NCBI RefSeq assembly: GCF_001571365.1
Contig: NZ_BCTQ01000001.1
Span: 452,155-516,154, forward strand
Direction of reading: 5' to 3'
DNA length: 64,000 bases
From: Achromobacter denitrificans NBRC 15125
GTDB lineage: Bacteria; Pseudomonadota; Gammaproteobacteria; Burkholderiales; Burkholderiaceae_B
Positions 1 through 10,204 of the stretch are shown here, piece after piece. A program made the position numbers and the translations under genes. Numbering within the stretch: position 1 is the first letter of the stretch; each line of letters opens with the position of its first letter. The notes below the pieces were generated by a model. The model did no database searches, was not told where the DNA came from, and saw only the letters and a list, made by a program, of their open reading frames with translations.

Positions 1-2
1 AT

Positions 3-785
3 GCCGGACTGGCGGGCCTGGTGCTGTTCGGCTCGACCGGCGAAGGCAATCTGCTGAGCCTGCCGGAAAAGATCGAAATGATTGAGGCCATCGCGAGCGA
101 TCCGCACGCGCTGCCGCTGGTGTTCGGCGCGGGCGGCGTCGATACGCGCGGCGTGGCCGCGGCGATCCGGCGCCTGGACAAGTACCGCCCGGCCGGCTAC
201 CTGGTTCCCCCGCCCTACTACCTGGGCCCCGCTCAGGCCGGCATCCTGTGGCACTACCGGCAGATCGCATGGGCCACGGACCGCCCCATCATCCTCTACA
301 ACATCCCCAAGCGCGCCGGCGTCACGATGACGGTCGAGACGATGGAAGCGCTGGCCGCCCAGCCCAACTTCACCGCCGTGAAGGAATGCAATCCCTCGGT
401 GCTGGCCGCGCTGAACGCGCGCGGCACGCTGACGGCGCTATGCGGCGAGGACCTTGCGCTGCCGGATCATTTCCTGGCAGGCGGGCGCGGCGCGATTCCG
501 GCCGCCGCGCATCTCTTCCCCGACCGCCACGTGGAAATCATGCAGCTGGCCCGCGACGGCCACGCCGAGGCCGCGCGCGAGCTGTTCGAGCCCTTGCGCG
601 GCCTGATCCGCCTGCTGTTCGCCGAGCCCAATCCCGCCCCGATCAAGCGCGCCCTCGCCCTGCAAGGCCTCATCGCCGACGAACTGCGCATGCCCATGAC
701 CAGCGCCAGCCGCGAACTGGGACAGCGCCTGCAGCGCGCGATGAACGCGGTGCAGGACTCGCCTAGCCGGCTGCGGACAGCTTGA
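3..785 (+). CDS. DapA-family aldolase/synthase (dihydrodipicolinate synthase-like), 5' partial
   Basis: Class I aldolase of the DHDPS/N-acetylneuraminate lyase superfamily, probably condensing pyruvate with an aldehyde in the cytoplasm. The frame is open from base 3, so the N-terminus lies outside the window. Visible family marks are GSTGEG just after the window edge (usual GTTGE loop), the PPPYY tyrosine pair, the YNIPKR motif (catalytic Tyr plus the conserved Arg) and the Schiff-base lysine in TAVKE at 381-383. The Tyr-to-Lys spacing of 28 residues is that of E. coli DapA. The first loop Thr is Ser and the body is diverged, so it may be a paralogue (for example a KdgD- or HOGA-like enzyme) rather than the essential lysine-pathway DapA. 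Its last 23 bases overlap the convergent chemoreceptor gene. Confidence 0.85.
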   Translation, partial: AGLAGLVLFGSTGEGNLLSLPEKIEMIEAIASDPHALPLVFGAGGVDTRGVAAAIRRLDKYRPAGYLVPPPYYLGPAQAGILWHYRQIAWATDRPIILYNIPKRAGVTMTVETMEALAAQPNFTAVKECNPSVLAALNARGTLTALCGEDLALPDHFLAGGRGAIPAAAHLFPDRHVEIMQLARDGHAEAARELFEPLRGLIRLLFAEPNPAPIKRALALQGLIADELRMPMTSASRELGQRLQRAMNAVQDSPSRLRTA

Positions 786-2304
786 ACACCGACACCGCGC
801 CGGCCAGGCCGTCGGCCTCCTGGTGCAGCGCGGCGGCCGAGGCCGCGAACGCTTCCACCAGCGCGGCGTTCTGCTGCGTCACCCCGTCCAGGTGCGTCAC
901 GGCCTGGTTGATCTGCTCGATGCCCACGCTCTGCTCCGCGGACGCCGTGGCGATCTCGCCCATGAGCGGCGCGCTGGTGGCGGCCGACTCCAGCACGCTG
1001 CCCATGGTCGCGCTGGCCTGCTCGACGCGCTGGCTGCCTTGCGCCACCGAGTCCGCCGAGGCTTCGATCAGGGTCTTGATCTCCTTGGCGGCCGTGGCCG
1101 AGCGCTGCGCCAGCGCGCGCACTTCCCCCGCCACCACGGCGAAGCCGCGTCCCTGCTCCCCCGCCCGGGCCGCCTCCACGGCGGCATTCAGCGCCAGGAT
1201 GTTGGTCTGGAACGCGATCTCGTCGATCAGGCGGATGATCTCGTCGATGCGCTGCGAGCTTTGCGCGATGGCGCGCATGGCGTCGATGGCGAACTGGGTT
1301 TCTTCGCTGCCCTGCCGCGCCAGTTGCGCCGCTTCGCCCGCCAGCGCGCTGACCTCGCGCACGTGCTCCGCGCTTTGCCGCGCCGTCGCGGTGATTTCCT
1401 CCACGCTGGCCGCGGTCTGCTCCAGCGCGGCGGCCTGCTTCTCGGTGCGTTCGGCCAGGTCCATGCTGCCCGCCGCGATCTGCCGCGAGGCGGCCGCGAT
1501 GGAGCCCGCCGACTGCACGATGCTGCGCACCGCGGAATCCAGGCGTTGCTGCATCCGCGCCATCGCGTCGAACAGGCGCCCGATCTCGCCGCGCCGCTGG
1601 CCGGGCACCTCGCCCGACAGGTCGCCGTTGGCCACGCGTTCGCAGATCGCCACCGCCTCGTCCAGCGGGTTCAGCACGTGCGTGCGGAAGAAGCGCAGCG
1701 TGGCGGCCAGGACAAGCACCAGCAGGCCTATCGTCACGCCACCCTGCCGCCACAAGGTGGCGTAGAAAGCGCGGTCCACGTCATCGACGTACAGCCCCGT
1801 GAAGACCAGCCAGCCCCATTCCGGCTCATAGGCTGCATAACTGATCTTGGGCAGCGCCTCTTCCGCGCCCGGGCGGGGAAACAGGTAGCGCACGTAGCCG
1901 CCGCCCGCCTTGCCCCGCGCATACAGTTCCTCGAAGATCGGCAGCCCCTCGCTGTCCTTGATCGCCCGCACGTTGGTGCCCACCAGTTTGTCGTCCGGGT
2001 GCACCAGCAGGTCGTAACGGCCGTCGAACGCGCCCACATAGCCGTCTTCGCCATAGCGCAGCTGCGCCAGCCGGCGCGCGACGTTGCGCTTGGCGTCCTC
2101 CAGGGGCATGCCCTCGCGCACGCTCTGCTTGCCGTTCCGGATGATGCCGGACGCCAGGTCCAGGACGTGGCGCAATTCCGTCTTGCGCTCGGCCACCATG
2201 TCGGCGCGGCGTTCCCACGCATCCCAGGCCCCCAAGGCCAGCACCGCGGCCCCGATGGCAAACACGAACCACAGCAGTTCCCTGCGCAAGCTGGAATTCT
2301 TCAT
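763..2304 (-). CDS. Methyl-accepting chemotaxis protein with periplasmic Cache domain
   Basis: Inner-membrane chemoreceptor of 513 residues that signals through CheA/CheW. It has an N-terminal membrane helix (about 12-27), a single-Cache sensor (about 40-180, with the [11 protein letters not shown] and [10 protein letters not shown] stretches typical of sCache_2), a second membrane helix (190-206), a HAMP linker, and a cytoplasmic coiled coil. The conserved hairpin tip spans about 362-396 ([20 protein letters not shown]). No C-terminal NWETF-type pentapeptide for CheR/CheB tethering is present. The start at 2304 is preferred because an AGAGGGG Shine-Dalgarno lies just upstream and the basic n-region directly precedes the first helix. 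No chemotaxis genes are adjacent, so it is an orphan receptor; the ligand is unknown, though sCache_2 domains often bind small carboxylates. Confidence 0.93.
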   Translation of the reverse strand: MKNSSLRRELLWFVFAIGAAVLALGAWDAWERRADMVAERKTELRHVLDLASGIIRNGKQSVREGMPLEDAKRNVARRLAQLRYGEDGYVGAFDGRYDLLVHPDDKLVGTNVRAIKDSEGLPIFEELYARGKAGGGYVRYLFPRPGAEEALPKISYAAYEPEWGWLVFTGLYVDDVDRAFYATLWRQGGVTIGLLVLVLAATLRFFRTHVLNPLDEAVAICERVANGDLSGEVPGQRRGEIGRLFDAMARMQQRLDSAVRSIVQSAGSIAAASRQIAAGSMDLAERTEKQAAALEQTAASVEEITATARQSAEHVREVSALAGEAAQLARQGSEETQFAIDAMRAIAQSSQRIDEIIRLIDEIAFQTNILALNAAVEAARAGEQGRGFAVVAGEVRALAQRSATAAKEIKTLIEASADSVAQGSQRVEQASATMGSVLESAATSAPLMGEIATASAEQSVGIEQINQAVTHLDGVTQQNAALVEAFAASAAALHQEADGLAGAVSVFKLSAAG

Positions 2305-2453
2305 AGCCCCTCTGTTCTGTGCCCATGCGCTTCTTGAAACCAAAAGCAGCGTTATGTGACGATGTATATATCCAATATCGAGAGAATAAGGGGTCAGAAC
2401 AGGGTTTTCACCAAGATCACGAGGCGAGCTTGATCTAGCGCAAGGACTATGGG

Positions 2454-2480
2454 AAAAACGCCAGGCAGGCGCCTGGCGTT
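2454..2480 (-). terminator. Rho-independent terminator of the O-antigen-ligase-like gene
   Basis: A perfect 10-bp stem (AACGCCAGGC at 2457-2466, partner at 2471-2480) with a 4-base loop is followed on the minus strand by a run of five T. It sits 40 bases past the stop of the minus-strand gene ending at 2520. Confidence 0.8.
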
Positions 2481-2519
2481 GGAGAGATGACGCAGCACCG
2501 GAAGCCCGGCGCGGCGGGG

Positions 2520-3770
2520 CTAGGCCGAGCCCGGCGCCGCCCTGTCCGGCCGCGGCGTCGTGAGCGCGATCAGCGCCACGACGATCAGCGAATAGGTGGG
2601 CACGCTGCGCATATTGCGGAACATCATTTCCGTCAGGCTGAATGCGCAGTAGCCCAGGCAGAACAACAGGCCTATCTGCGCGCCGACCCGTATGACGCGG
2701 TCGTCGCTCGCCAGCCGGCGCAGGAAGATCGCCGCCGGCACGAGGTACAGGGCCAGGATGCTCGCCAGGCCCAGCAGGCCGTATCCCGAGAGGGCCGCGA
2801 GCAGGTCGTTGTGGGGCTCGCCAAAGCCTTCGACGACCTCCCGCGACACGACCCCTTGCTTTTCGAGCTGCGCGAGTTCGCCGCGGAAATTGTTCGGCCC
2901 TATCCCCACGATCGGACTCTTTTCGAACATGAGCAACGAGGCGTGCCACAGCTGCAGCCGGATGCCGAACGAGGTGTCTCGGTCCGCCGACGTGGTGAAT
3001 CCTTGGAGCTCTGTCTTGGTCATCTGCATGCGGCTGCTGAAGTTCCAGATGCCGGCCGCGGTGACGGCCAGCACCAGGCCCAGCGCCAGCGCGCAATACA
3101 CTTTGTGGCGCCGGCTCCAGCCGCGCAATCCCAGCAGGACGACCACGGTCAGGATGGGCAGCAGCATCCAGCTGCTGCGCGTTTCGGACAGCCAGGTGGC
3201 CCAGACGCTCAGCGCCGCGGCCAGCAGCTTGAGGGCGGTTTCGGCGCGCGGCCAGCGCGTGCTGGCGCCCCAGCCTAGCGTCAGCAGCGACATCATGCCG
3301 AACAGCAGGGTCAGGTTGGCGAAGGCGACGGCGTTGTAGCGGCCGCCGATTTCCGCCACCGTGCCGCGATCCCACCAGGTCATGGTGACGATCAGCATCG
3401 CCGAACCGGCGAGCGCGCCGGCCAGCAGGCTCCATTGGATGTGTTTCAGCCATGGTCGCGGTGCCCTCAGTAGCAGCCAGAGCACCGGCACGCCCAGTCC
3501 GAACCGGACCAATTTCTCCAGTTCCGAGCCGCTCCACACGTTCCGCGCAGCGGACGTGATGAACATACAGGCCAGCGGTAGCAGCAGCGCCACGGCCATG
3601 GGCCACAAGGCCCGGAAATCCATGGGCTCGTAATGCCGTATCGCGTTGGCAGCCAGCGCCGCCAAGGAGATCAAACCTGCAAGATAAACAATGGCCGGTC
3701 CGCCTACCGGACTCGCCAGCGCCAGCGCCGGAACCAGGAGCACTAGCCAGGTGGCCAAGGAAGTATACAT
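2520..3770 (-). CDS. O-antigen ligase / Wzy-type polymerase family membrane protein
   Basis: Polytopic inner-membrane protein of about 416 residues with 10-12 hydrophobic segments. A large periplasmic loop in the second half carries the WaaL/Wzy-like signature ([12 protein letters not shown], then [11 protein letters not shown] and EPHNDLL), including the Arg and His that define the Wzy_C/WaaL family. Such proteins join or polymerise O-antigen or other glycans in the periplasm. No glycosyltransferase genes are next to it, so which glycan it handles is open. The start is uncertain: 3770 gives a good first helix but has only a weak ribosome site, and in-frame GTG codons lie a few triplets upstream. 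Confidence 0.8.
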   Translation of the reverse strand: MYTSLATWLVLLVPALALASPVGGPAIVYLAGLISLAALAANAIRHYEPMDFRALWPMAVALLLPLACMFITSAARNVWSGSELEKLVRFGLGVPVLWLLLRAPRPWLKHIQWSLLAGALAGSAMLIVTMTWWDRGTVAEIGGRYNAVAFANLTLLFGMMSLLTLGWGASTRWPRAETALKLLAAALSVWATWLSETRSSWMLLPILTVVVLLGLRGWSRRHKVYCALALGLVLAVTAAGIWNFSSRMQMTKTELQGFTTSADRDTSFGIRLQLWHASLLMFEKSPIVGIGPNNFRGELAQLEKQGVVSREVVEGFGEPHNDLLAALSGYGLLGLASILALYLVPAAIFLRRLASDDRVIRVGAQIGLLFCLGYCAFSLTEMMFRNMRSVPTYSLIVVALIALTTPRPDRAAPGSA

Positions 3771-3838
3771 TCGGGGCACAACGATCAACCTAAAACGGAC
3801 AATGTGGGAGCAGCATGCGTCATGCTGAATAGGTAGAC

Positions 3839-3871
3839 AAAACCCGCCCGCCATGACGGCGGGCGGGTTTT
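3839..3871 (-). terminator. Strong terminator downstream of icd
   Basis: A perfect 14-bp inverted repeat (AAAACCCGCCCGCC at 3839-3852 and its complement at 3858-3871) with a 5-base loop. Read on the minus strand it ends in TTTT and lies 29 bases past the icd stop, so it isolates icd from the next minus-strand gene. Confidence 0.85.
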
Positions 3872-3899
3872 GCGGGACGCGCTCGCGGAAAGCCGCGGA

Positions 3900-5156
<1,257 letters not shown>

Positions 5157-5359
5157 GAATGCTCCATTTGCTCCGGGTGGTTTTTCTGCACGCGCCGGCA
5201 TCGGAAAGCGTCCGATTCCACGGGGAATACCGTCCTCGCGAACCGCACACCGGATGGCGGATAGCAACCCATTCTATATCGCAAAGGGGCTGGCCGGCCC
5301 GGAGGGCCGCGCCGGACGGTAAAATAAAGCATCGACAGCCCGCTTTCCGTCCCCCGCAG

Positions 5360-5785
5360 ATGTTCAATCCCTCACGCGACCAAGTCCGCGAATTCTTTAT
5401 CGAAACCTGGCGCAAGCACCGCGCGGCGGAAGTCCTGACGCCGCTCGAAGCCATCGCGCTCGACTGGATCATCGAGCATCCGGAATACCACAAGGATCTG
5501 GAAAGCCCGGAGGCCATGACGGCCGAATACGCGGTGGAAAAAGGGCGCACCAATCCCTTCCTCCACCTGTCCATGCACCTGGCCATCGCCGAGCAATTGT
5601 CGATCGACCATCCGCCCGGCATCCGGAGCGCCTACCAGCAACTGGTGGCGCGCACCGATGCGCACCAGGCGGCGCACGAAATCATGGAATGCCTGGGCCA
5701 GGTGGTCTGGGAAGCCCAGCGCCTGGGCACGCCGCTGGACAGCGATACCTATATCGACCTGATCCGCCAGCGCGTCGGCCGCTGA
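5360..5785 (+). CDS. DUF1841 family protein
   Basis: Cytoplasmic protein of 141 residues and unknown function, conserved in betaproteobacteria. The opening FNPSRDQVREFFIETWRKH and the following helical acidic body fit DUF1841; no signal peptide, membrane helix, metal motif or catalytic triad is visible. A His-rich helical middle (NPFLHLSMHLAIAEQLSID) and an AHEIMECLG stretch resemble a small helical bundle. The start at 5360 matches the family N-terminus. It is divergent from icd and followed by a bidirectional terminator. Confidence 0.85.
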   Translation: MFNPSRDQVREFFIETWRKHRAAEVLTPLEAIALDWIIEHPEYHKDLESPEAMTAEYAVEKGRTNPFLHLSMHLAIAEQLSIDHPPGIRSAYQQLVARTDAHQAAHEIMECLGQVVWEAQRLGTPLDSDTYIDLIRQRVGR

Positions 5786-5810
5786 AGCGCGGCGGCGCTC
5801 CAAAAGCAGA

Positions 5811-5836
5811 AAACCCCTCGGCACGCCGAGGGGTTT
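5811..5836. terminator. Bidirectional terminator
   Basis: Perfect inverted repeat AAACCCCTCGGC (5811-5822) and its complement (5825-5836), with A and T runs on the two flanks. It separates the plus-strand DUF1841 gene from the convergent cytochrome c pair. Confidence 0.8.
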
Positions 5837-5861
5837 GTCATTCCCGGACCGGAACAGGCGC

Positions 5862-6224
5862 CTACCTGCGCACGCCCAGGTCGCTCGGCTGGGCCGACAG
5901 CCAGGCCGCGACGTTGGAGATGTCCTGGTCGGACAGCTGCGTGGCGAACGCGCCCATGATGGGATTCTTGCGCACGTTGGCGGTGGCCGCGCTGCCCGAA
6001 GCGCCGCGCTTGTAGGCCTTCAGGGCATGGACCAGGTAATCCGCATGCTGGCCGGCCAGCGTGGGATAGGCCGGATCCACGGCCGTCTTGGCGTCCGCGC
6101 CATGGCAGGACGCGCAATTGAACTTGTCGAACACGGCCTTGCCGGCCGCCAGATCCTGGGCCTGGGCCGCGGCGCCCGCCATGGCCAGGGTCGCGCCCGC
6201 GAGGGCAAGCATGATGCGATTCAT
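5862..6224 (-). CDS. Periplasmic c-type cytochrome (class I, monoheme)
   Basis: Small soluble electron carrier of 120 residues. It has a signal peptide (about 1-23, ending AQAQ), one heme-binding CASCH motif at 37-41 and a candidate distal methionine ligand at residue 90 in NPIMGAFA, so a c4/c5-like or cytochrome c553-like domain. A strong AAGGGG ribosome site precedes the start at 6224. It is the second gene of a two-gene operon, 11 bases after a related cytochrome, and the two share the SDQDI(S/A)(N/D)(V/L)AA C-terminal helix, suggesting an old duplication. The redox partner cannot be inferred from context. Confidence 0.92.
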   Translation of the reverse strand: MNRIMLALAGATLAMAGAAAQAQDLAAGKAVFDKFNCASCHGADAKTAVDPAYPTLAGQHADYLVHALKAYKRGASGSAATANVRKNPIMGAFATQLSDQDISNVAAWLSAQPSDLGVRR

Positions 6225-6235
6225 GGTTTTGCCCC

Positions 6236-6589
6236 TTATTTGAGATTCGAGTAGTACGCGGCAAGGTCGGCGATGTCCTGGTCGGACAGGCTGCCGGCGA
6301 TGGCGTCCATCGTGGGATGGCTGCGCGCGCCTTTCTTGTACTCGTTGAGGGCGGTTTCGATGTACTTGGCGTTCTGGCCAGCAATCATCGGAACGTGGTA
6401 TAGCTCGGGAAACGTCGCCTTGTAGCCTTCGATGCCGTGGCAACCGATGCACATGGAAACCTTGTCGCGGGCGTTCTGGACATTACCGACCACTGCTGCA
6501 TCCGCAGCGACAGCCTGGCCGGCGATCGCACAGGATCCCACGGCGGCCAACACGGATAGCTTGTACTTCAGAGAGGTTCGCAACTTCAT
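6236..6589 (-). CDS. Periplasmic c-type cytochrome (class I, monoheme)
   Basis: Monoheme cytochrome of 117 residues with a signal peptide (1-29, AVAAD cleavage region), heme motif CIGCH at 47-51 and candidate axial methionine at 94 in HPTMDAIAG. The family marker MIAGQNAKYIETAL resembles cytochrome c553/c4 half-domains. First gene of the operon with the cytochrome at 5862-6224. Together the pair resembles a split diheme cytochrome c4, but the proteins are clearly separate, each with its own signal peptide. Confidence 0.92.
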   Translation of the reverse strand: MKLRTSLKYKLSVLAAVGSCAIAGQAVAADAAVVGNVQNARDKVSMCIGCHGIEGYKATFPELYHVPMIAGQNAKYIETALNEYKKGARSHPTMDAIAGSLSDQDIADLAAYYSNLK

Positions 6590-6764
6590 TGGAGTGGCTC
6601 TTCTTCGTATGGCTAAGGACTAGGGCCAGCTCGCATGAAAAGGCCCTCGGCAAACACGTTGCGGGTCGAACCCAAAGCAAAACTGCCCGATTGTACGATA
6701 ATTGCTCAGGATTAATACCTTACGATGGTATTGATCACCGTCAAATTCGAGATGCCATCAGACC

Positions 6765-7646
6765 ATGTCCGCAGCCCAGTCCGCCACTTCCGCTTCGCCT
6801 GACCGCTTCGACGGGACCGACAGCTATGTCGCCACCGATGACCTGAAACTCGCCGTCAACGCCGCCCTCATCCTCCAGCGCCCGCTCCTGATCAAGGGAG
6901 AACCGGGCACCGGGAAAACCATGCTGGCCGAGGAGGTGGCGCGCGCGCTGGGCCGCCCGCTGCTGCAATGGCACATCAAGTCCACCACCAAGGCCCACCA
7001 GGGCCTGTACGAATACGACGCCGTCTCCCGCCTGCGCGACTCGCAGCTGGGCGACGAGAAGGTCCGCGACATCCGCAACTACATCGTGCAGGGCACGCTG
7101 TGGCAGGCGTTCCAGTCGCCGGAGCCGTCGGTGCTGCTGATCGACGAGATCGACAAGGCCGACATCGAATTCCCCAACGACCTGCTGCGCGAACTGGACC
7201 GCATGGAATTCCACGTGTACGAAACGCGCGAGACCATCTCGGCGCGGCATCGTCCGCTGGTCATCATCACGTCCAACAACGAGAAGGACCTGCCCGACGC
7301 CTTCCTGCGGCGCTGCTTCTTCCACTACATCCGCTTCCCGGACCGCGAGACCATGCGCGACATCGTCGCCGTGCACTATCCGGACCTGAAGCAGGACGTG
7401 CTGCGCGCGGCGCTGGACACCTTCTTCGCGCTGCGCGACGCGCCGGGCCTGAAGAAAAAGCCTTCCACCTCCGAACTGCTGGACTGGCTGCGCCTGCTGC
7501 TGGCCGAGAACGCCACCGCCGCCGAGATCGACGCGCACACCGCCACCGCCGTGCCGCTGATGGCCGGCGCGCTGCTCAAGAACGAGCAGGACGTGCATCT
7601 GCTCGAACGCCTGGCGGCCATGACGCGCGGCGGCCAGCGCCGCTGA
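6765..7646 (+). CDS. MoxR-family AAA+ ATPase
   Basis: Cytoplasmic AAA+ chaperone-like ATPase of 293 residues. Walker A GEPGTGKT is at 45-52, Walker B VLLIDEID at 123-130, the sensor-1 asparagines at 171-172 and the arginine-finger pair near 182. MoxR ATPases work with VWA-domain partners to mature or activate enzyme complexes, often metal-dependent ones. The gene for such a partner follows after 25 bases, a conserved pairing. The substrate complex is not apparent from the neighbours. Confidence 0.93.
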   Translation: MSAAQSATSASPDRFDGTDSYVATDDLKLAVNAALILQRPLLIKGEPGTGKTMLAEEVARALGRPLLQWHIKSTTKAHQGLYEYDAVSRLRDSQLGDEKVRDIRNYIVQGTLWQAFQSPEPSVLLIDEIDKADIEFPNDLLRELDRMEFHVYETRETISARHRPLVIITSNNEKDLPDAFLRRCFFHYIRFPDRETMRDIVAVHYPDLKQDVLRAALDTFFALRDAPGLKKKPSTSELLDWLRLLLAENATAAEIDAHTATAVPLMAGALLKNEQDVHLLERLAAMTRGGQRR

Positions 7647-7671
7647 TCCGGCAACCAGGGGCGGCCCGCAA

Positions 7672-8844
7672 ATGCTGATCGACTTCTTCTACCATCTCAG
7701 GGCGCACAAGCTCCCCGTCTCGGTCAAGGAATACCTGACCCTGGTGGACGCCCTGCGCCAGGACCTCATGGCGCCCACGCTGGACGACTTCTACTTCCTC
7801 GCGCGCGCCACGCTCGTCAAGGACGAAGCGCTCTACGACCGCTACGACAAGGCGTTCGGCGCGTACTACCGGGGCATCGCCGCCGCCCTGCCCCCGGGCA
7901 AGGAAATCCCGCTGGACTGGCTCATCAAGCAGTTCGAGAAAAGCCTCACGCCCGAGGAAAAGGCCGCCATCGAGAAGCACGGCTGGGACAAGCTGATGGA
8001 GCTCTTCAAGGAACGCATGGAAGAGCAGAAGGAACGCCATGCCGGCGGCAACAAGTGGATCGGCACCGGCGGCACTTCGCCTTTCGGCAACGGCGGCTAC
8101 CACCCCGAGGGCATCCGCGTGGGCGGCGAATCCGCCGGCAACCGCAGCGCGGTCAAAGTGTGGGACATGCGCCAGTTCAAGGACTACGACGATCAGGTCG
8201 AACTGGGCACGCGCAATTTCAAGGTCGCCCTGCGCCGGCTGCGGCGCTTCGCGCGGCAGGGCGCGGATATGGAACTGGACCTGGACGACACCATCGCCAG
8301 CACCGCGCGCAATGCCGGCCACCTCGACCTGCGCATGGTTCCGGAACGCCACAACACGGTCAAGGTGCTGATGCTGCTGGACGTGGGCGGCAGCATGGAC
8401 GACCACATCGGCCGCGTCGAGGAACTGTTCTCGGCGGCCCGCAGCGAATTCCGCAACCTGGAAGTCTATTACTTCCACAACTGCCCGTACGAAAGCCTGT
8501 GGCAGAGCAACCGGCGGCGCCAGAACGAACGCTTCGACACCTGGGACGTGCTGCGCAAGTACAACCCCGACTGGCGCCTGATCATCGTGGGCGACGCCAC
8601 CATGAGCCCGTACGAAATCCTGCAGCCGGGCGGCTCGGTCGAGCACTACAACAAGGAGCCCGGCGCGGAGTGGGTGCGGCGCCTGCTGGAGGCCTGGCCC
8701 AAATCGGTCTGGCTCAATCCGGAGCCCACGGCGTCCTGGCAGTACCGCCAGTCCATCGCCCTGCTGCGCGACATCATGCAGGGCCGCATGTACCCGGTCA
8801 CCGTCGCCGGCCTGGAACAGGCCATGCGCGTCCTGTCAAAGTAG
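7672..8844 (+). CDS. VWA domain-containing protein (CoxE-like), MoxR partner
   Basis: Cytoplasmic protein of 390 residues. An N-terminal helical region (1-220) is followed by a von Willebrand A domain whose MIDAS starts at DVGGSM (237-242), where the usual DxSxS first serine is glycine. A later GDATMSPYE near residue 305 can supply the MIDAS aspartate. It is expected to bind the MoxR ATPase encoded just upstream and to present it to a client. The middle holds a low-complexity glycine-rich patch (about 124-158). It forms a two-gene operon with the ATPase. Confidence 0.9.
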   Translation: MLIDFFYHLRAHKLPVSVKEYLTLVDALRQDLMAPTLDDFYFLARATLVKDEALYDRYDKAFGAYYRGIAAALPPGKEIPLDWLIKQFEKSLTPEEKAAIEKHGWDKLMELFKERMEEQKERHAGGNKWIGTGGTSPFGNGGYHPEGIRVGGESAGNRSAVKVWDMRQFKDYDDQVELGTRNFKVALRRLRRFARQGADMELDLDDTIASTARNAGHLDLRMVPERHNTVKVLMLLDVGGSMDDHIGRVEELFSAARSEFRNLEVYYFHNCPYESLWQSNRRRQNERFDTWDVLRKYNPDWRLIIVGDATMSPYEILQPGGSVEHYNKEPGAEWVRRLLEAWPKSVWLNPEPTASWQYRQSIALLRDIMQGRMYPVTVAGLEQAMRVLSK

Positions 8845-8905
8845 GATGGGTGCAGCGCGAGAGTTCTTGAGCAAGCACTCCCATCTCAAGCGCGCGCAAC
8901 CCATC
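8843..8905. repeat. Nested inverted repeat at the convergent gene junction
   Basis: Outer arms GATGGGT (8845-8851) and ACCCATC (8899-8905), each continued by a GC-rich block, enclose inner arms CTTGAG (8866-8871) and CTCAAG (8885-8890). There is no T tract. The left end, aggatgggtgcagcgcgag, recurs with one mismatch at 24931-24949, so this may be a dispersed intergenic element. It fills the gap between two converging genes. Confidence 0.6.
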
Positions 8906-8915
8906 GCATCGGCCG

Positions 8916-9473
8916 TCAACCATCTACCGGCCGCTCCGGCGTCTCCAGCGTCAGCTGGTAGAACGCCAGGTCCAGCCAGCGTCCGAACTTGAAGCCCGCC
9001 TCGCGGATCGTGCCCGCATGCGTGAAGCCCAGCTTCTCGTGCAGGCGGATGCTGCCCTGGTTGGCCGCGTCGATGCCGCCGATCACCACGTGCACCTGGT
9101 TCGTCCGCGCCCGCGCGATCAGCTCGCGCATCAGCGCCTCGCCCAGCCCCTTCCCGCGGAAGCGCCCGTCCACGTACACCGAATGCTCGACCGAATACTT
9201 GTAGGCGGGCCACGCGCGGAACGTACCGTAGCTGGCGAACGCCATCAGCTCGCCGGCGGCGTTCTCGTAGCCCACCACTGGAAAACCGCCCTGCCGCTTC
9301 GCCTGGAACCAGCCGGCCATTGCCTCGGGCGGCCTGGGCTTGTAATCGTAGAGCGCGGTCGACGTGGCGATCGCCTCATTGAAAATGGCGAGGATCTGGT
9401 CCGCGTGACGCTCGTGCGTGCAATCGACCAGGGTGGCGCCTTCGGGCGCGCGGGGTTCGGCGTGCGTAGTCAT
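8916..9473 (-). CDS. GNAT N-acetyltransferase (phosphinothricin acetyltransferase-like)
   Basis: Acetyl-CoA-dependent N-acetyltransferase of 185 residues. The GNAT core shows AIFNEAIATSTALYDYKPR near the N-terminus, the acetyl-CoA loop RFRGKGLGEAL, and NQGSIRLHEKLGFTHAGT towards the end, a pattern shared with PAT/MnaT enzymes that acetylate methionine sulfone or phosphinothricin-type amines. The start at 9473 fits the family; the ribosome site is weak. It stands alone between convergent neighbours. Confidence 0.88.
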   Translation of the reverse strand: MTTHAEPRAPEGATLVDCTHERHADQILAIFNEAIATSTALYDYKPRPPEAMAGWFQAKRQGGFPVVGYENAAGELMAFASYGTFRAWPAYKYSVEHSVYVDGRFRGKGLGEALMRELIARARTNQVHVVIGGIDAANQGSIRLHEKLGFTHAGTIREAGFKFGRWLDLAFYQLTLETPERPVDG

Positions 9474-9550
9474 GGCGGGAATTGTAGCGAGCGCCCGGAC
9501 GCCTCGGCGCATCCTTTTCCGGCGCTGTCTGCGGCGCGCCACAGGGCCGA

Positions 9551-9575
9551 AAAAAAACCGGCGCAGGCGCCGGTT
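9551..9575 (-). terminator. Rho-independent terminator
   Basis: 9-bp stem AACCGGCGC (9556-9564) with its complement at 9567-9575, followed on the minus strand by a run of seven or more T. It ends the gene at 9605-9982. Confidence 0.8.
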
Positions 9576-9604
9576 CAGTGAAATGTTGCCGCTTCTGGCC
9601 ACTC

Positions 9605-9982
9605 TCAGGCGGCGCGGCTCTCCACAGATCGGTCGGCTGCGGGGCCCTGGCGCAGCCCGGGACACTGGCGCCAGGACAGCTCGTCGGCATCCATGTCCAG
9701 GTCGAACAGATCATTCGCGGCGGGCCAGGGATGGCTGCGGGCCGCGACACCCTCCATCTCCAGCACGTGCCCGGCAAACCCCCTGGGCGAACCGCCGCAC
9801 TCCGCAAAATATCGTTGCGTGCTCAAGTCCACCACGTAGGTGGTCATATCGTGGGTCAGTATGGCTACGAATTGGCCGTCATCGCTGGCATAAGCGTACT
9901 GAAACTGCCCTTTGATTCCGTCGCCGCTCAGGGGGGCTCCGGTCAGTTGGGACAGCGCACGCGTGACGATCTCGGTCAGCAT
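9605..9982 (-). CDS. Conserved hypothetical protein, 125 aa
   Basis: Not recognised. The start at 9982 is well supported by GGAGGA 8 bases upstream and the gene has its own terminator, so it is very likely real. The product is soluble, with no signal peptide or membrane segment. It begins with an amphipathic helix, has a beta-rich middle (FVAILTHDMTTYVVDLSTQRYFAE), and an acidic tail segment (NDLFDLDMDADELSW). The acidic tail could be a protein-interaction patch; this is speculation. Confidence 0.75.
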   Translation of the reverse strand: MLTEIVTRALSQLTGAPLSGDGIKGQFQYAYASDDGQFVAILTHDMTTYVVDLSTQRYFAECGGSPRGFAGHVLEMEGVAARSHPWPAANDLFDLDMDADELSWRQCPGLRQGPAADRSVESRAA

Positions 9983-10204
9983 GGGTCGTTCCTCCGAAAG
10001 ATGCGCCGGCAGGATGCCGGCAGCGAAGGCGCGAACGACAAGCGCCAGCGCCGCGCGCTAAGGGCGGCGCCTGGCGTTGGACGGGAAGCCAGCAGGCTGG
10101 CTATCGCGCATCCCGTCAGCGGACTGCTACTACTTGCTGAAAAGCTTACACCCGCAAGCCGGCATACCTCAAATCGCCCCTTGCCGTCCCTCTTTCCGCC
10201 CCGC

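Noticed and set aside
6236..6589. Two cytochromes as one broken diheme cytochrome c4
   Set aside because: Each has its own signal peptide, ribosome site, heme motif and stop; they are separate intact genes.
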